Source: Shewanella salipaludis
GTDB taxonomy: Bacteria; Pseudomonadota; Gammaproteobacteria; Enterobacterales; Shewanellaceae
Reading direction: 5' to 3'
Length of the DNA stretch: 33,941 nucleotides
NCBI RefSeq assembly: GCF_012911865.1
Contig: NZ_JAAXYH010000023.1
Coordinates: 1-33,941, forward strand
Shown piece after piece: positions 17,305 through 26,780 of this stretch. Positions within the stretch are counted from its first letter, which is position 1. Each line of letters begins with the position of its first letter. The notes under the pieces were generated by a model that saw only the letters and a list, made by a program, of their open reading frames with translations, ran no database searches and had not been told where the DNA came from. Position numbers and translations under genes: made by a program.

Positions 17305-17801
17305 GGCGCCAGCGCTTCGCGGGTAAAGGTCTCGCCGTCACACTGAGGACAATCCGGGATCACCCCGGGGAATTCTATGTCCATCGCATGACCACACTGG
17401 ACGCAGATGAGCTTGCCCTGGCTGACGATATCACCGCTTTGGTAATACCCCTGCTGCTCTATGTCCTGGGTCAGCTCATGCCATTCCACCTGGCTGCGGT
17501 CGGTAATTTCATTCAGCCAATGCCAGAAGGTGTTTTCCACGGCGATCACCGTCGGGCTATGGCTCAGGCTGGCATCATTTTGCTGCTGCAAAAAACTGCC
17601 TATGTCACGCTTCAGGAATTGTTCCACCAGCGCCAATTCGTCGGCATCGGCGCGGCTCTTGAGCAATAAATAATCTTTACCTTGGGTAACCTCCTGGTAT
17701 AAATGCTTTGCTGTCAGTGAGTTATCTTCTGCAAACTGAGCTTTCATTCGCTCTATCAGGGCTTGATATAACGCCAGCAACTCCGAACTTCTCTTACTCA
17801 T
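17301..17801 (-). CDS. ybeL: Zinc-ribbon protein YbeL (DUF1451)
   Basis: This 166-aa protein has a helical N-terminal part and a C-terminal zinc ribbon (CVQCGHAMDIEFPG then DCPQCDGETF, two CxxC pairs). The same small protein lies near leuS in E. coli. Its molecular role is not established. AGGAGT stands 8 bases before the ATG. It is convergent with lnt, overlapping at the stop codons, and divergent from leuS. Confidence 0.9.
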   Translation of the reverse strand: MSKRSSELLALYQALIERMKAQFAEDNSLTAKHLYQEVTQGKDYLLLKSRADADELALVEQFLKRDIGSFLQQQNDASLSHSPTVIAVENTFWHWLNEITDRSQVEWHELTQDIEQQGYYQSGDIVSQGKLICVQCGHAMDIEFPGVIPDCPQCDGETFTREALAP

Positions 17802-17921
17802 GGTTAAGACTCCTTAAGACGAACCTTTTTAATGAATCACTTCTGGTTTATTCTATGCAGATCTCACTCGCGCTTTATAGCGCCAGATCAAATAATAGGC
17901 GGCATTGCCGGAAACAGATTG

Positions 17922-20501
17922 ATGCAAGAGCAATATAATCCCTCAGAGATCGAAGCCTTAGTGCAACAGCACTGGCATGACAACAAAACCTTCCAGGTCA
18001 CAGAAGACCCGAACAAGGAAAAGTTTTATTGCCTTTCCATGTTCCCTTATCCTTCTGGCCGCCTGCATATGGGGCACGTGCGTAACTACACCATAGGAGA
18101 CGTGGTGGCCCGTTACCAGCGCCTCCAGGGTAAGAATGTGCTGCAACCCATAGGTTGGGATTCATTCGGTTTGCCCGCAGAAAATGCCGCCATCAAGAAC
18201 AGCACGGCGCCCGCGCCCTGGACCTATGAAAACATAGACTATATGAAGAACCAGCTGAAAATGCTGGGCTTCGGCTATGACTGGAGCCGGGAAATCGCCA
18301 CTTGTACCCCTGAGTATTATCGCTGGGAACAATGGTTTTTCACCAAGTTGTTCGACAAGGGCCTGGTCTATAAGAAGACGGCTTCGGTCAACTGGTGCCC
18401 GAACGATGAGACTGTCCTGGCGAACGAGCAAGTACAGGACGGTTGCTGCTGGCGCTGCGATACTCCTGTGGAGCAGAAAGAAATTCCTCAGTGGTTCATC
18501 AAGATCACCGCCTATGCCGAAGAATTGCTCAACGATATAGACACCCTCGATGGCTGGCCAGAACAGGTCAAGACCATGCAGCGCAACTGGATTGGCCGCA
18601 GCGAAGGCATAGAAATGACCTTCGGCGTCGCCGACAGCGATACCAGCTTCGACATCTACACCACCCGCCCCGACACCCTGATGGGCGTGACCTATGTGGC
18701 GATCGCCGCCGGTCACCCACTGGCGGAACAAGCGGCGCAGCACAATCCTGAGCTGGCGGCCTTCATCGACGAGTGCAAGAACAGCACGACCTCGGAAGCC
18801 GAACTGGCGACCATGGAGAAGCGCGGCGTAGCCACAGGCCTGTATGCCATTCATCCCATCAGCGGCAAGCGGGTGCCTATCTGGGCCGCCAACTTCGTGT
18901 TGATGAACTATGGCACGGGCGCTGTGATGTCGGTTCCCGGCCACGATCAACGTGACTATGAGTTTGCCACCAAGTACGGCCTGGCGATCGAGGCGGTGAT
19001 CAAGCCTGTCGACGGCGATGTGGATATCTCAGCTGCCGCCTACACAGAGAAAGGCGTGTTATTCAACTCGGGTGAATTCGACGGCCTGGACTTCCAGGGG
19101 GCCTTCGATGCCATCGCCGACAAGTTGGCGGCCGAAGGCAAGGGCAAGCGCCAAGTCAATTACCGTCTGCGCGACTGGGGCGTGTCCCGGCAGCGTTACT
19201 GGGGTGCTCCCATCCCCATGGTGACCCTGGCCGATGGCACTGTGATGCCAACCCCGGAAGAACAGCTGCCCGTGCTGCTGCCCGAAGATGTGGTGATGGA
19301 TGGCATCCAGAGCCCGATCAAGGCAGACAAGGAATGGGCCAAGACCCAAGTCAATGGTCAGGATGCGCTGCGTGAAACAGATACCTTCGATACCTTCATG
19401 GAATCTTCATGGTATTACGCCCGCTATTGCAGCCCGCACGCCGACCAGATGCTGGATCCGGCCAAGGCCAACTACTGGTTGCCGGTGGATCAATACATAG
19501 GCGGCATAGAACACGCCTGTATGCATTTGCTGTATTTCCGCTTCTTCCATAAGCTGTTGCGTGATGCCGGCCTGGTCAACTCGAACGAGCCCGCCAAGCA
19601 ACTGCTGACCCAGGGTATGGTGCTGGCCGATGCCTTCTACTACACCAATGAGAAAGGCGCCCGGGTATGGGTATCGCCGCTGGATGTGACAGTGGTCGAC
19701 AAAGACGACAAGGGCCGTATTCTCAAGGCCGTCGATGCCGAAGGCCATGAGCTGGTGTATACCGGCATGAGCAAGATGTCCAAGTCGAAGAATAACGGCA
19801 TAGATCCTCAGGTGATGGTGGAGAAATACGGCGCGGATACAGTGCGCCTGTTCATGATGTTCGCCTCACCGCCGGAGCTGACCCTGGAATGGCAGGAGTC
19901 TGGGGTCGAAGGTGCCCATAGATTCATCAAGCGGCTGTGGAAATTGGCCAGCGAGCATCTGGCCCATAACAGCCGGGAGACCCTGGATATCAGCCGGCTG
20001 AGTGCGGATCAGAAGGCACTGCGCCGTGAAGTGCATAAGACGATCGCCAAGGTCAGCGATGACATAGGCCGTCGCCAGATGTTCAACACCGCCATCGCCG
20101 CCGTGATGGAGCTGATGAACCACCTGCAGAAGGCGCCGCAAACCAGTGCCCAAGACAATGCCCTGATAGGTGAAGCCCTGTCGGCCATAGTGCGCCTGCT
20201 CTACCCCATCATTCCTCACGTCAGCTTCAAGCTGTGGAATGAACTGGGTAATAGCGGCAGCATAGAAGACAGCCACTGGCCACAGGTCGATGAGTCTGCC
20301 TTGGTGGAAGACAGCAAGCTCATAGTAGTGCAGGTCAACGGCAAGGTGCGGGCGAAGATCACAGTCGCCGCCGATGCCAGCAAGGAATCGGTCGAAGCCC
20401 TGGGTATGAGTGACGAGCATGTCATCAAGTACACGGATGGCCTGACGGTCCGCAAGATCATTTATGTCCCGGGTAAGTTACTGAGCATAGTGGCAAACTA
20501 A
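17922..20501 (+). CDS. leuS: Leucyl-tRNA synthetase
   Basis: This class I synthetase charges tRNA-Leu. The 859-aa protein starts MQEQYNPSEIEALVQQHW like the E. coli enzyme. The frame runs on upstream to 17832, but ATG 17922 fits the family and has GGAAA upstream. The HIGH motif is HMGHVRNYT and the KMSKS motif MSKMSKSKN. The CP1 editing domain contains TTRPDTLMG and the conserved GTGAVMSVPGHDQRD. A zinc-type loop WCPNDETVLANEQV is also visible. It heads the leuS-lptE-holA-nadD cluster. Confidence 0.98.
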   Translation: MQEQYNPSEIEALVQQHWHDNKTFQVTEDPNKEKFYCLSMFPYPSGRLHMGHVRNYTIGDVVARYQRLQGKNVLQPIGWDSFGLPAENAAIKNSTAPAPWTYENIDYMKNQLKMLGFGYDWSREIATCTPEYYRWEQWFFTKLFDKGLVYKKTASVNWCPNDETVLANEQVQDGCCWRCDTPVEQKEIPQWFIKITAYAEELLNDIDTLDGWPEQVKTMQRNWIGRSEGIEMTFGVADSDTSFDIYTTRPDTLMGVTYVAIAAGHPLAEQAAQHNPELAAFIDECKNSTTSEAELATMEKRGVATGLYAIHPISGKRVPIWAANFVLMNYGTGAVMSVPGHDQRDYEFATKYGLAIEAVIKPVDGDVDISAAAYTEKGVLFNSGEFDGLDFQGAFDAIADKLAAEGKGKRQVNYRLRDWGVSRQRYWGAPIPMVTLADGTVMPTPEEQLPVLLPEDVVMDGIQSPIKADKEWAKTQVNGQDALRETDTFDTFMESSWYYARYCSPHADQMLDPAKANYWLPVDQYIGGIEHACMHLLYFRFFHKLLRDAGLVNSNEPAKQLLTQGMVLADAFYYTNEKGARVWVSPLDVTVVDKDDKGRILKAVDAEGHELVYTGMSKMSKSKNNGIDPQVMVEKYGADTVRLFMMFASPPELTLEWQESGVEGAHRFIKRLWKLASEHLAHNSRETLDISRLSADQKALRREVHKTIAKVSDDIGRRQMFNTAIAAVMELMNHLQKAPQTSAQDNALIGEALSAIVRLLYPIIPHVSFKLWNELGNSGSIEDSHWPQVDESALVEDSKLIVVQVNGKVRAKITVAADASKESVEALGMSDEHVIKYTDGLTVRKIIYVPGKLLSIVAN

Positions 20502-20558
20502 GACCTATGGCCTAAGTTAACCCTTAGGCCAACTTTACAAGGAACTGGCGAAAACCTT

Positions 20559-21053
20559 ATGCCGATAAAACGCATATGCTTCGCAATGATGGCACTGCTC
20601 ATGCTGAGCAGTGCCGGTTGCGGTTTTACACTTCAACGCAGTTATTCTATTCCGACGGCGCTCGGACACCTGAGCCTGAGCAGCTCGGATCAATACAGTG
20701 AACTCACCCGCTTGGTACGGGAACGCCTGAGACTGAACAGCATAGTCGTAATAGAGGCCGCCGACGATGTACCGGCACTGAGACTGCTGCATGACTCGCT
20801 CGAGCGCTCGACCCTGTCGCTCTATCCCACAGGCAATGTGGCCGAATACGAACTCATCTATCTGGTCGAGTTTGCCGTGGCCCTCCCGGGGAAAGAGGCG
20901 CAAGCCTTCAAGGTCGATATCCGCCGCGATTACCTGGACGATCCGCGCACCGCGCTGGCCAAGAGCCGTGAAATGGAGCTGCTGACCAAGGAGATGCGTA
21001 TCCAGGCCGCCGACAAGATACTCCAGACCCTGGCCGCTACCGAGGTAGATTGA
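20559..21053 (+). CDS. lptE: LPS-assembly lipoprotein LptE
   Basis: LptE plugs and assembles the outer-membrane LptD translocon for lipopolysaccharide. The 164-aa precursor has a signal peptide ending in the lipobox SSAGC, then GFTLQR, the usual mature start, and the alternating strands of the family. Its stop shares a base with the holA ATG (TGATG), so the two are coupled. It lies 57 bp after leuS, as in E. coli. Confidence 0.95.
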   Translation: MPIKRICFAMMALLMLSSAGCGFTLQRSYSIPTALGHLSLSSSDQYSELTRLVRERLRLNSIVVIEAADDVPALRLLHDSLERSTLSLYPTGNVAEYELIYLVEFAVALPGKEAQAFKVDIRRDYLDDPRTALAKSREMELLTKEMRIQAADKILQTLAATEVD

Positions 21054-22084
21054 TGCGGGTCTATCCTGAGCAACTCGCCCGCCAGCTCAATCCCCTGACG
21101 CCCTGCTATCTGATCTTCGGCGACGATCCCTGGCTGGTCGAGACCAGCAAGGCCCAGATCTGTGCCGCCGCCAAGCAGCAAGGCTTCGAAGAAAAGGTGC
21201 AACTGACCCAGGAAACGGGTTTCAACTGGCACGAGCTGCAGCAGGAATGGCAGGCGATGAGCCTGTTTGCCAGCCGCCGTATCATAGAGCTGACCCTGCC
21301 CCAGGCCAAACCCGGCACCGAAGGCTCACAGACACTGCAATCCCTGCTGCAACAGCCCAACCCGGATATGTTGCTCATCATTCAGGGTCCCAAGCTTGCC
21401 AGTGAACAGACCAACAGCAAGTGGTTCAAGAGCCTGGACAGCCAGGGCGTCTATGTTCCCTGCATCACGCCGGAAGGGCCGCAGTTTCAACGCTGGCTCG
21501 ATGCCCGTATCAAGCACTTCGGCCTCAGATTGCAGGCCGATGCCAGGGCCATGTTGTTTGCCTTGTATGAGGGTAACCTGCTGGCGGCGGATCAGGCGAT
21601 GCAACTCCTGCAGCTCCTCAGTCCAGAGCAGCCCATAGGTGCCGACGAGCTTGGCCACTATTTCGAGGACCAGTCCCGCTTCAGCGTCTTCCAGCTGACG
21701 GATGCGCTCCTGGGCAATAAACAGGATAAGGCGCAGCACATGTTGGCCCAACTGCATGGCGAAGGCACGGCCATGCCCATCTTGCTCTGGAGCCTGTTCA
21801 AGGAACTGACCCTGCTGTTGCAGCTCAAGAGCGCCCAGGCCCAGGGCACTGGGCTCAACAGTCTCTGGAGCAAGCATCGCATCTGGGATAAGCGCAAGCC
21901 CCTGTATCAGGCGGCGCTGGAGCGACTGACTCTGCCCCAGATAGAACACATGTTGGCCACAGCCTCCAAACTGGAGCTGATGCTCAAGCAGCAAGGGGTG
22001 GAAGACTGGACGGCGCTGAGCCACCTATGCCTGCTGTTCGATCCCAAGGCCCACAAGCATCTGGCCCACATAGAGCTCTATTGA
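21053..22084 (+). CDS. holA: DNA polymerase III delta subunit HolA
   Basis: The delta subunit opens the beta clamp within the clamp loader. The 343-aa protein starts MRVYPEQLARQLNPLTPCYLIFGDDPWLVE, matching the family N-terminus with its clamp-binding region. The ATPase-like fold and helical collar follow. ATG 21053 overlaps the lptE stop. Confidence 0.95.
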   Translation: MRVYPEQLARQLNPLTPCYLIFGDDPWLVETSKAQICAAAKQQGFEEKVQLTQETGFNWHELQQEWQAMSLFASRRIIELTLPQAKPGTEGSQTLQSLLQQPNPDMLLIIQGPKLASEQTNSKWFKSLDSQGVYVPCITPEGPQFQRWLDARIKHFGLRLQADARAMLFALYEGNLLAADQAMQLLQLLSPEQPIGADELGHYFEDQSRFSVFQLTDALLGNKQDKAQHMLAQLHGEGTAMPILLWSLFKELTLLLQLKSAQAQGTGLNSLWSKHRIWDKRKPLYQAALERLTLPQIEHMLATASKLELMLKQQGVEDWTALSHLCLLFDPKAHKHLAHIELY

Positions 22085-22158
22085 TATGCCTTTCCTTAGC
22101 CCCCGTCTCTCCCTTAGCCCTCATCCGGGCCAGGATGCCAATGGAGTGTTAATCTAAG

Positions 22159-22788
22159 ATGCGTATCGGTATTCTCGGCGGCACCTTCGATCCCATACAT
22201 TACGGTCACATACGACCGGCGCAGGAAGTGAAACAACAACTTGGGCTGGACGAGATCTGGCTGATGCCCAATCATGTCCCGCCCCATAAACAGGCGCCGA
22301 ACGTCACCGCCGCCCAGCGCCTGGCCATGGTCGCCGCCGTCTGTGCCGAACTCGATGGCTTCGAGCCCTGTGACATAGAAATCAACAGAAACAGCCCTTC
22401 TTATACAGTCACCACCCTGGAGCAACTCAAACGCCGCTACCCGCAGCACGAGTTTCTCTTCCTGCTGGGGATGGACTCCTTCATCGGCCTGCCCAGCTGG
22501 CATGAATGGCGGCGCCTGTTCGAGCTGACCAACCTGGTCTTATGCCGGCGTCCCGGCTGGCAGCTGGCCAGCAGCGACCCCATGTTTGCCGAACTCGAAA
22601 ACCGCCGCGCCACGGTTGCGGCACTGGGCAGCCGCCCAAACGGGCTCATCTTCCCGGTAGACATCCCCCCCCAGCCCTTCTCTTCGACCGAGATCCGCCG
22701 TCAGCTCGCCCTTGGGCGGCTGCCCGGCGATGCGCTGGCCCCCAGCACCCAGGCCTACATCCGCGCCCATGGGCTCTATCGCCGCTGA
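22159..22788 (+). CDS. nadD: Nicotinate-nucleotide adenylyltransferase NadD
   Basis: NadD converts nicotinate mononucleotide and ATP to deamido-NAD in NAD synthesis. The 209-aa sequence has GILGGTFDPIHYGHI with the catalytic HxGH, the loop MPNHVPPHK, and FSSTEIRRQLALG corresponding to the ISSTxxR motif. The length is normal. It follows holA by 74 bp. The E. coli neighbour cobC is absent between nadD and rsfS. Confidence 0.97.
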   Translation: MRIGILGGTFDPIHYGHIRPAQEVKQQLGLDEIWLMPNHVPPHKQAPNVTAAQRLAMVAAVCAELDGFEPCDIEINRNSPSYTVTTLEQLKRRYPQHEFLFLLGMDSFIGLPSWHEWRRLFELTNLVLCRRPGWQLASSDPMFAELENRRATVAALGSRPNGLIFPVDIPPQPFSSTEIRRQLALGRLPGDALAPSTQAYIRAHGLYRR

Positions 22789-22903
22789 GACGCCAACCCA
22801 AAAACAACGACGGCCAACGGGCCTCGAATCATGCCGTTAGCCGCAGCCAATAGCGGGACGCCAACTATATCGCCCCGCGCCAATGTATTCCCGCGAACAA
22901 GAC

Positions 22904-22912
22904 TGGTATACT
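22904..22912 (+). promoter_or_regulatory. Extended -10 element upstream of rsfS
   Basis: TGG followed by TATACT forms an extended -10 box 34 bases before the rsfS start. No good -35 lies at 17 bases. It may drive the rsfS-rlmH-mrdA-rodA-mltB-rlpA cluster. Confidence 0.45.
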
Positions 22913-22946
22913 GTTGCGCTATTTTAAATTAACGAGGTACGCCAGC

Positions 22947-23276
22947 GTGCAAAGCGCGGAATTAAAGCAATTTGTTGTCGATAAGGTCGACGACTTGAAA
23001 GCCAGAGACATAGTGGTTTTAGATGTGAGCAATCAATCCAATATCACTGATTATATGGTCATTTGTTCTGGTACATCCAAGACTCATGTCAGAGCCATAG
23101 CCGAGAATGTGATTGTTGAAGCCAAGAAAGCCAACATTCCCCCCCTGGGTGTCGAAGGCCGTGACAGCAGTGAATGGGTATTGGTCGATTTAGGCGATGT
23201 CATTCTGCATGTGATGCAGGATCAGACCCGTGATTTCTACCAGCTCGAGAAGCTCTGGTCAGAAAAGCAAGACTGA
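22947..23276 (+). CDS. rsfS: Ribosomal silencing factor RsfS
   Basis: RsfS binds ribosomal protein L14 and blocks subunit joining in starvation. The 109-aa product follows the family throughout: LKQFVVDKVDDLKARDIVVLDV, SNITDYMVICSGTS and ALAENV-type helix, then GVEGRDSSEWVLVDLGDVILHVMQ. The frame opens at a TTG at 22914, but GTG at 22947 gives the family N-terminus and has AGG upstream. Its stop overlaps the rlmH start (TGATG). Confidence 0.95.
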   Translation: MQSAELKQFVVDKVDDLKARDIVVLDVSNQSNITDYMVICSGTSKTHVRAIAENVIVEAKKANIPPLGVEGRDSSEWVLVDLGDVILHVMQDQTRDFYQLEKLWSEKQD

Positions 23277-23746
23277 TGAAGTTACAACTTGTCGCAGTAG
23301 GGACACGGATGCCCGATTGGATCACCCGTGGATTCGAAGAGTACCAGCGCCGCTTTCCCCGGGATATGGCGCTGGAACTGGTGGAGATCCCTGCCGGTAA
23401 GCGCGGCAAGAATGCCGATATCGCCCGCATCCTGCAGAAGGAAGGCGAGTCTATGCTGGCAGCCATTCCCAAGGGCAACCACATAGTCAGCCTGGACTTA
23501 CCTGGCAAGAATTGGACCACCCCGGAGTTGGCCACTCAGCTGAGCAAGTGGCAACACGATGGCCGCGATGTCAGCCTGTTGATAGGCGGCCCCGAAGGCC
23601 TGGCTCCCGCCTGCAAGCAAGCCGCCGGCCAGAGCTGGTGCTTGTCGGCATTGACCATGCCACACCCCTTGGTCAGAGTCGTGGTCGCCGAAAGCCTGTA
23701 TCGCGCCTGGAGCATCAATAACAACCACCCCTACCACAGGGAATAA
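23276..23746 (+). CDS. rlmH: 23S rRNA pseudouridine-1915 N3-methyltransferase RlmH
   Basis: RlmH is a SPOUT methyltransferase acting on helix 69 of 23S rRNA. The 156 aa match E. coli in length. The trefoil-knot SAM site appears as SLLIGGPEGLAP, followed by LSALTMPHPLVRVVVAESLYRAWSI and the terminal YHRE. It is coupled to rsfS by one overlapping base. Confidence 0.98.
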   Translation: MKLQLVAVGTRMPDWITRGFEEYQRRFPRDMALELVEIPAGKRGKNADIARILQKEGESMLAAIPKGNHIVSLDLPGKNWTTPELATQLSKWQHDGRDVSLLIGGPEGLAPACKQAAGQSWCLSALTMPHPLVRVVVAESLYRAWSINNNHPYHRE

Positions 23747-23815
23747 GCTCACTCTGGGTCAAAACGAGTGCTACAGATGCGCAACAGCCATAACATTGAG
23801 TCGGAGATAGCATAA

Positions 23816-25666
23816 GTGTCGCGAAGAAAGCGGATAACCATGCATGATCACGCCGCAGAGGCGTCGCTGTTCAAACGTCGGGCGCTGTTTACCTTTTTCT
23901 GTGTTGTTGCCCTCCTGAGTGTATTGCTCGCCAATCTGTACCAATTGCAGGTCCTGTCCTACAAGGACTATGAAACCCGCTCCAACGACAACAGGATCCG
24001 TGTCGTCCCCGTGGCCCCCAGCCGTGGCCTGGTCTATGACAGGCATGGCAAGTTATTGGCCGAGAATCAGCCCTTCTACTCGCTCGAGCTGATCCCCGAG
24101 AAAGTCAAAGACATGAGCGCCACCCTGGATGCCTTGGATGCCTATGTCCATATTTCCGCCGATGAGAGGGAGAGCTTTCTCGAGGCGCTCAAACACCACA
24201 GACGTTTCAAGCCCCTGACCCTGAAGAGCCGCCTCACGGAGCAGGAGGTGGCGATATTCAGCGTCAACCAATATCAATTCCCGGGTATTTCGGTCGAGGC
24301 CGGTCTCAGACGCCATTATCCCTATGACAGTGTGCTGACCCATGTGCTGGGATATGTCGGCAAGATCAACACCCGTGACAGAACCGCCCTAGAGCGCACG
24401 GACCAATGGAAAAACTACCCGGCCACCAAGGACATAGGCAAACAGGGGATAGAGAAATTCTATGAGCCCCAGCTCCATGGGCTGCCGGGTCACCTGGAAG
24501 AGGAAGTCAATAACCGCGGCCGTATCATACGCACGCTCAAGGTGGTACCGCCCGAGCCGGGACAAGACATCTATCTCACCCTGGATCTCAAGCTGCAACA
24601 GAAGGCGGTGGCGCTGTTAGCCGGACGCCGTGGCTCGATAGTGGCCATAGATCCCAGGGACGGCGGCATACTGGCCATGGTGTCCAGCCCGAGCTACGAC
24701 CCCAACCACTTCGTGCATGGGATCAGCAGTAAAGACTACAGTGCCCTGCTCAACGATAAATCCAGACCCTTGATCAACCGTGCCACCCAGGGCCAATATG
24801 CGCCGGCGTCGACGGTCAAACCCTTGATCGCCTTGCTGGGACTGGAGGAAAAGGCCATCACAGAGAAGACCCGCATCTGGGATCCCGGCTTCTGGCAGAT
24901 CCCCGGGGTCGAACGTAAGTACCGTGACTGGCGGCGCTGGGGCCATGGCTGGGTCAATGTCTACAGCGCGATAACCGAATCCTGCGACATCTTCTTCTAT
25001 GATCTGGCCTACAAGATAGGGGTAGATAACATGTCCCGTTTCATGGAGCCTTTCGGATTCGGCCAGGTATCCGGGGTCGATATTGCCGAGGAGTCCGCCG
25101 GCAACATGCCTTCCAAGGACTGGAAACGCCTCAAGTACAACCAGCCATGGTACATAGGAGATACCATTTCCGTGGGCATAGGCCAAGGTTACTGGACCAC
25201 CACGCCATTGCAGTTAGCCAATGCCACCGCCATCCTGGCCAACAGGGGCAGACGCTTCACCCCGCACCTGCTCAAGGCTATGCAGACACAGGATGCCGAT
25301 GTTGCCTTGGATGAACGTCCGCCGATAGTGCTGGATAATCCCCACAACTGGGAGGTGATCAACGAGGCCATGCGTATGACAGCCAACAAGTCGCGCTTTA
25401 CCGATGCCAGGTATACAGCCGCGATGAAGACGGGCACGGCGCAGGTCTTCAGTGTCGCCGAAGATGCCAGATATGATGCGAAAACCATAGATGAGCGCCT
25501 GCGGGATAATGCCCTGATCGTGGCCTACGCTCCCTTCGAGCAGCCCAGGATAGTCATCGCCATGGTGCTGGAAAATGCCGGCTGGGGCGGCGCCAATGCC
25601 GGCCCCATCGCCAGGGAATTGCTGGATGAATATATGCTCAGAGACACAGAGGAGCCTGCACTATGA
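23816..25666 (+). CDS. mrdA: Penicillin-binding protein 2
   Basis: This class B transpeptidase works in cell elongation with RodA. The 616-aa protein has one N-terminal membrane anchor (about 26-47), a pedestal domain (SRGLVYDRHGKLLAEN) and the penicillin-binding domain. The latter has S332-T-V-K335, S389-C-D and K538-T-G. The start is GTG with GGAG nine bases upstream. The stop and rodA start overlap as ATGA. Confidence 0.98.
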   Translation: MSRRKRITMHDHAAEASLFKRRALFTFFCVVALLSVLLANLYQLQVLSYKDYETRSNDNRIRVVPVAPSRGLVYDRHGKLLAENQPFYSLELIPEKVKDMSATLDALDAYVHISADERESFLEALKHHRRFKPLTLKSRLTEQEVAIFSVNQYQFPGISVEAGLRRHYPYDSVLTHVLGYVGKINTRDRTALERTDQWKNYPATKDIGKQGIEKFYEPQLHGLPGHLEEEVNNRGRIIRTLKVVPPEPGQDIYLTLDLKLQQKAVALLAGRRGSIVAIDPRDGGILAMVSSPSYDPNHFVHGISSKDYSALLNDKSRPLINRATQGQYAPASTVKPLIALLGLEEKAITEKTRIWDPGFWQIPGVERKYRDWRRWGHGWVNVYSAITESCDIFFYDLAYKIGVDNMSRFMEPFGFGQVSGVDIAEESAGNMPSKDWKRLKYNQPWYIGDTISVGIGQGYWTTTPLQLANATAILANRGRRFTPHLLKAMQTQDADVALDERPPIVLDNPHNWEVINEAMRMTANKSRFTDARYTAAMKTGTAQVFSVAEDARYDAKTIDERLRDNALIVAYAPFEQPRIVIAMVLENAGWGGANAGPIARELLDEYMLRDTEEPAL

Positions 25667-26769
25667 ATTCACATCAAGGGCGCAAGAACATCTGGCTGCG
25701 ATTGCATATCGACCTGCCGTTGTTGATCGGTATCCTGGCCCTGATGAGCTTCGGCCTGTTCGTCATCTATTCCGCCAGCGGTGAAGATCTCGCCATGATG
25801 GACAGGCAGCTGCTGCGCATGGGTCTGTCCCTGATGATCATGTTCATAGTGGCCCAGATCAATCCCGAGGTGCTCAAGCGCTGGGCGCTGCCCATCTATA
25901 TCGCCGGCGTGATACTCTTGCTCGGGGTGCATTTTTTCGGGGAAACCAACAAGGGCGCCCAGCGCTGGCTCAACCTGGGCTTCATGGAATTTCAACCTTC
26001 GGAGCTGATCAAACTCGCCTTCCCCATCACCATGGCCTGGTACATAAGCAAGTTTCCGCTGCCGCCGAAGAAACGTTATCTCACCGGCGCCGGGATCATA
26101 CTGCTGATCCCCACCCTGCTCATCGCCAAGCAGCCGGATCTCGGCACCTCCATCCTGGTGGCGGCATCCGGCATCTTCGTATTATTTCTCTCCGGCATGA
26201 GCTGGGCGATCGTCGGCACCATAGCCGCGGCCGTGCTGGCACTCTTGCCGATATTGTGGTTCTTCCTGATGCATGACTATCAGCGCACCCGGGTATTGAC
26301 CCTGCTCAATCCCGAGCAAGATCCCCTGGGCGCGGGTTATCACATAATACAGTCGAAAATTGCCATTGGCTCAGGCGGTCTCTGGGGCAAGGGTTGGCTC
26401 GATGGTACTCAATCGCAACTTGAATTTATTCCCGAGCGTCACACAGACTTCATCTTCGCCGTGATCGGGGAAGAATTCGGCCTGATAGGCAGCATGCTGC
26501 TGCTCATCCTGTACCTGTACGTGATTGGCCGTGGCCTGGTCATCGCCTCCCGGGCACAGACCAGCTTCGCCCGCCTGCTGGCGGGCAGTATCATACTGAC
26601 CTTCTTCGTGTATATTTTCGTCAACATAGGCATGGTCTCGGGGATCTTGCCCGTGGTCGGTGTCCCCCTGCCATTAATCAGCTATGGCGGCACTTCCATG
26701 CTGACTTTGATGACGGGATTTGGCATCCTAATGAGCATTAACACCCACAGACGCTTCGTCGACAGATAG
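25663..26769 (+). CDS. mrdB: Rod-shape glycosyltransferase RodA
   Basis: This SEDS-family peptidoglycan polymerase pairs with PBP2 during elongation. The 368-aa polytopic protein has about ten helices. It shows the SEDS features GAQRWLNLGFMEFQPSEL and KQPDLGTSILV (a catalytic aspartate region), WGKGWLDGTQSQLEFIPERHTDFIFAVIGEEFG, and the terminal VPLPLISYGGTSML. Its start overlaps the mrdA stop. Confidence 0.98.
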   Translation: MNSHQGRKNIWLRLHIDLPLLIGILALMSFGLFVIYSASGEDLAMMDRQLLRMGLSLMIMFIVAQINPEVLKRWALPIYIAGVILLLGVHFFGETNKGAQRWLNLGFMEFQPSELIKLAFPITMAWYISKFPLPPKKRYLTGAGIILLIPTLLIAKQPDLGTSILVAASGIFVLFLSGMSWAIVGTIAAAVLALLPILWFFLMHDYQRTRVLTLLNPEQDPLGAGYHIIQSKIAIGSGGLWGKGWLDGTQSQLEFIPERHTDFIFAVIGEEFGLIGSMLLLILYLYVIGRGLVIASRAQTSFARLLAGSIILTFFVYIFVNIGMVSGILPVVGVPLPLISYGGTSMLTLMTGFGILMSINTHRRFVDR

Positions 26770-26780
26770 GGATACTTTTT

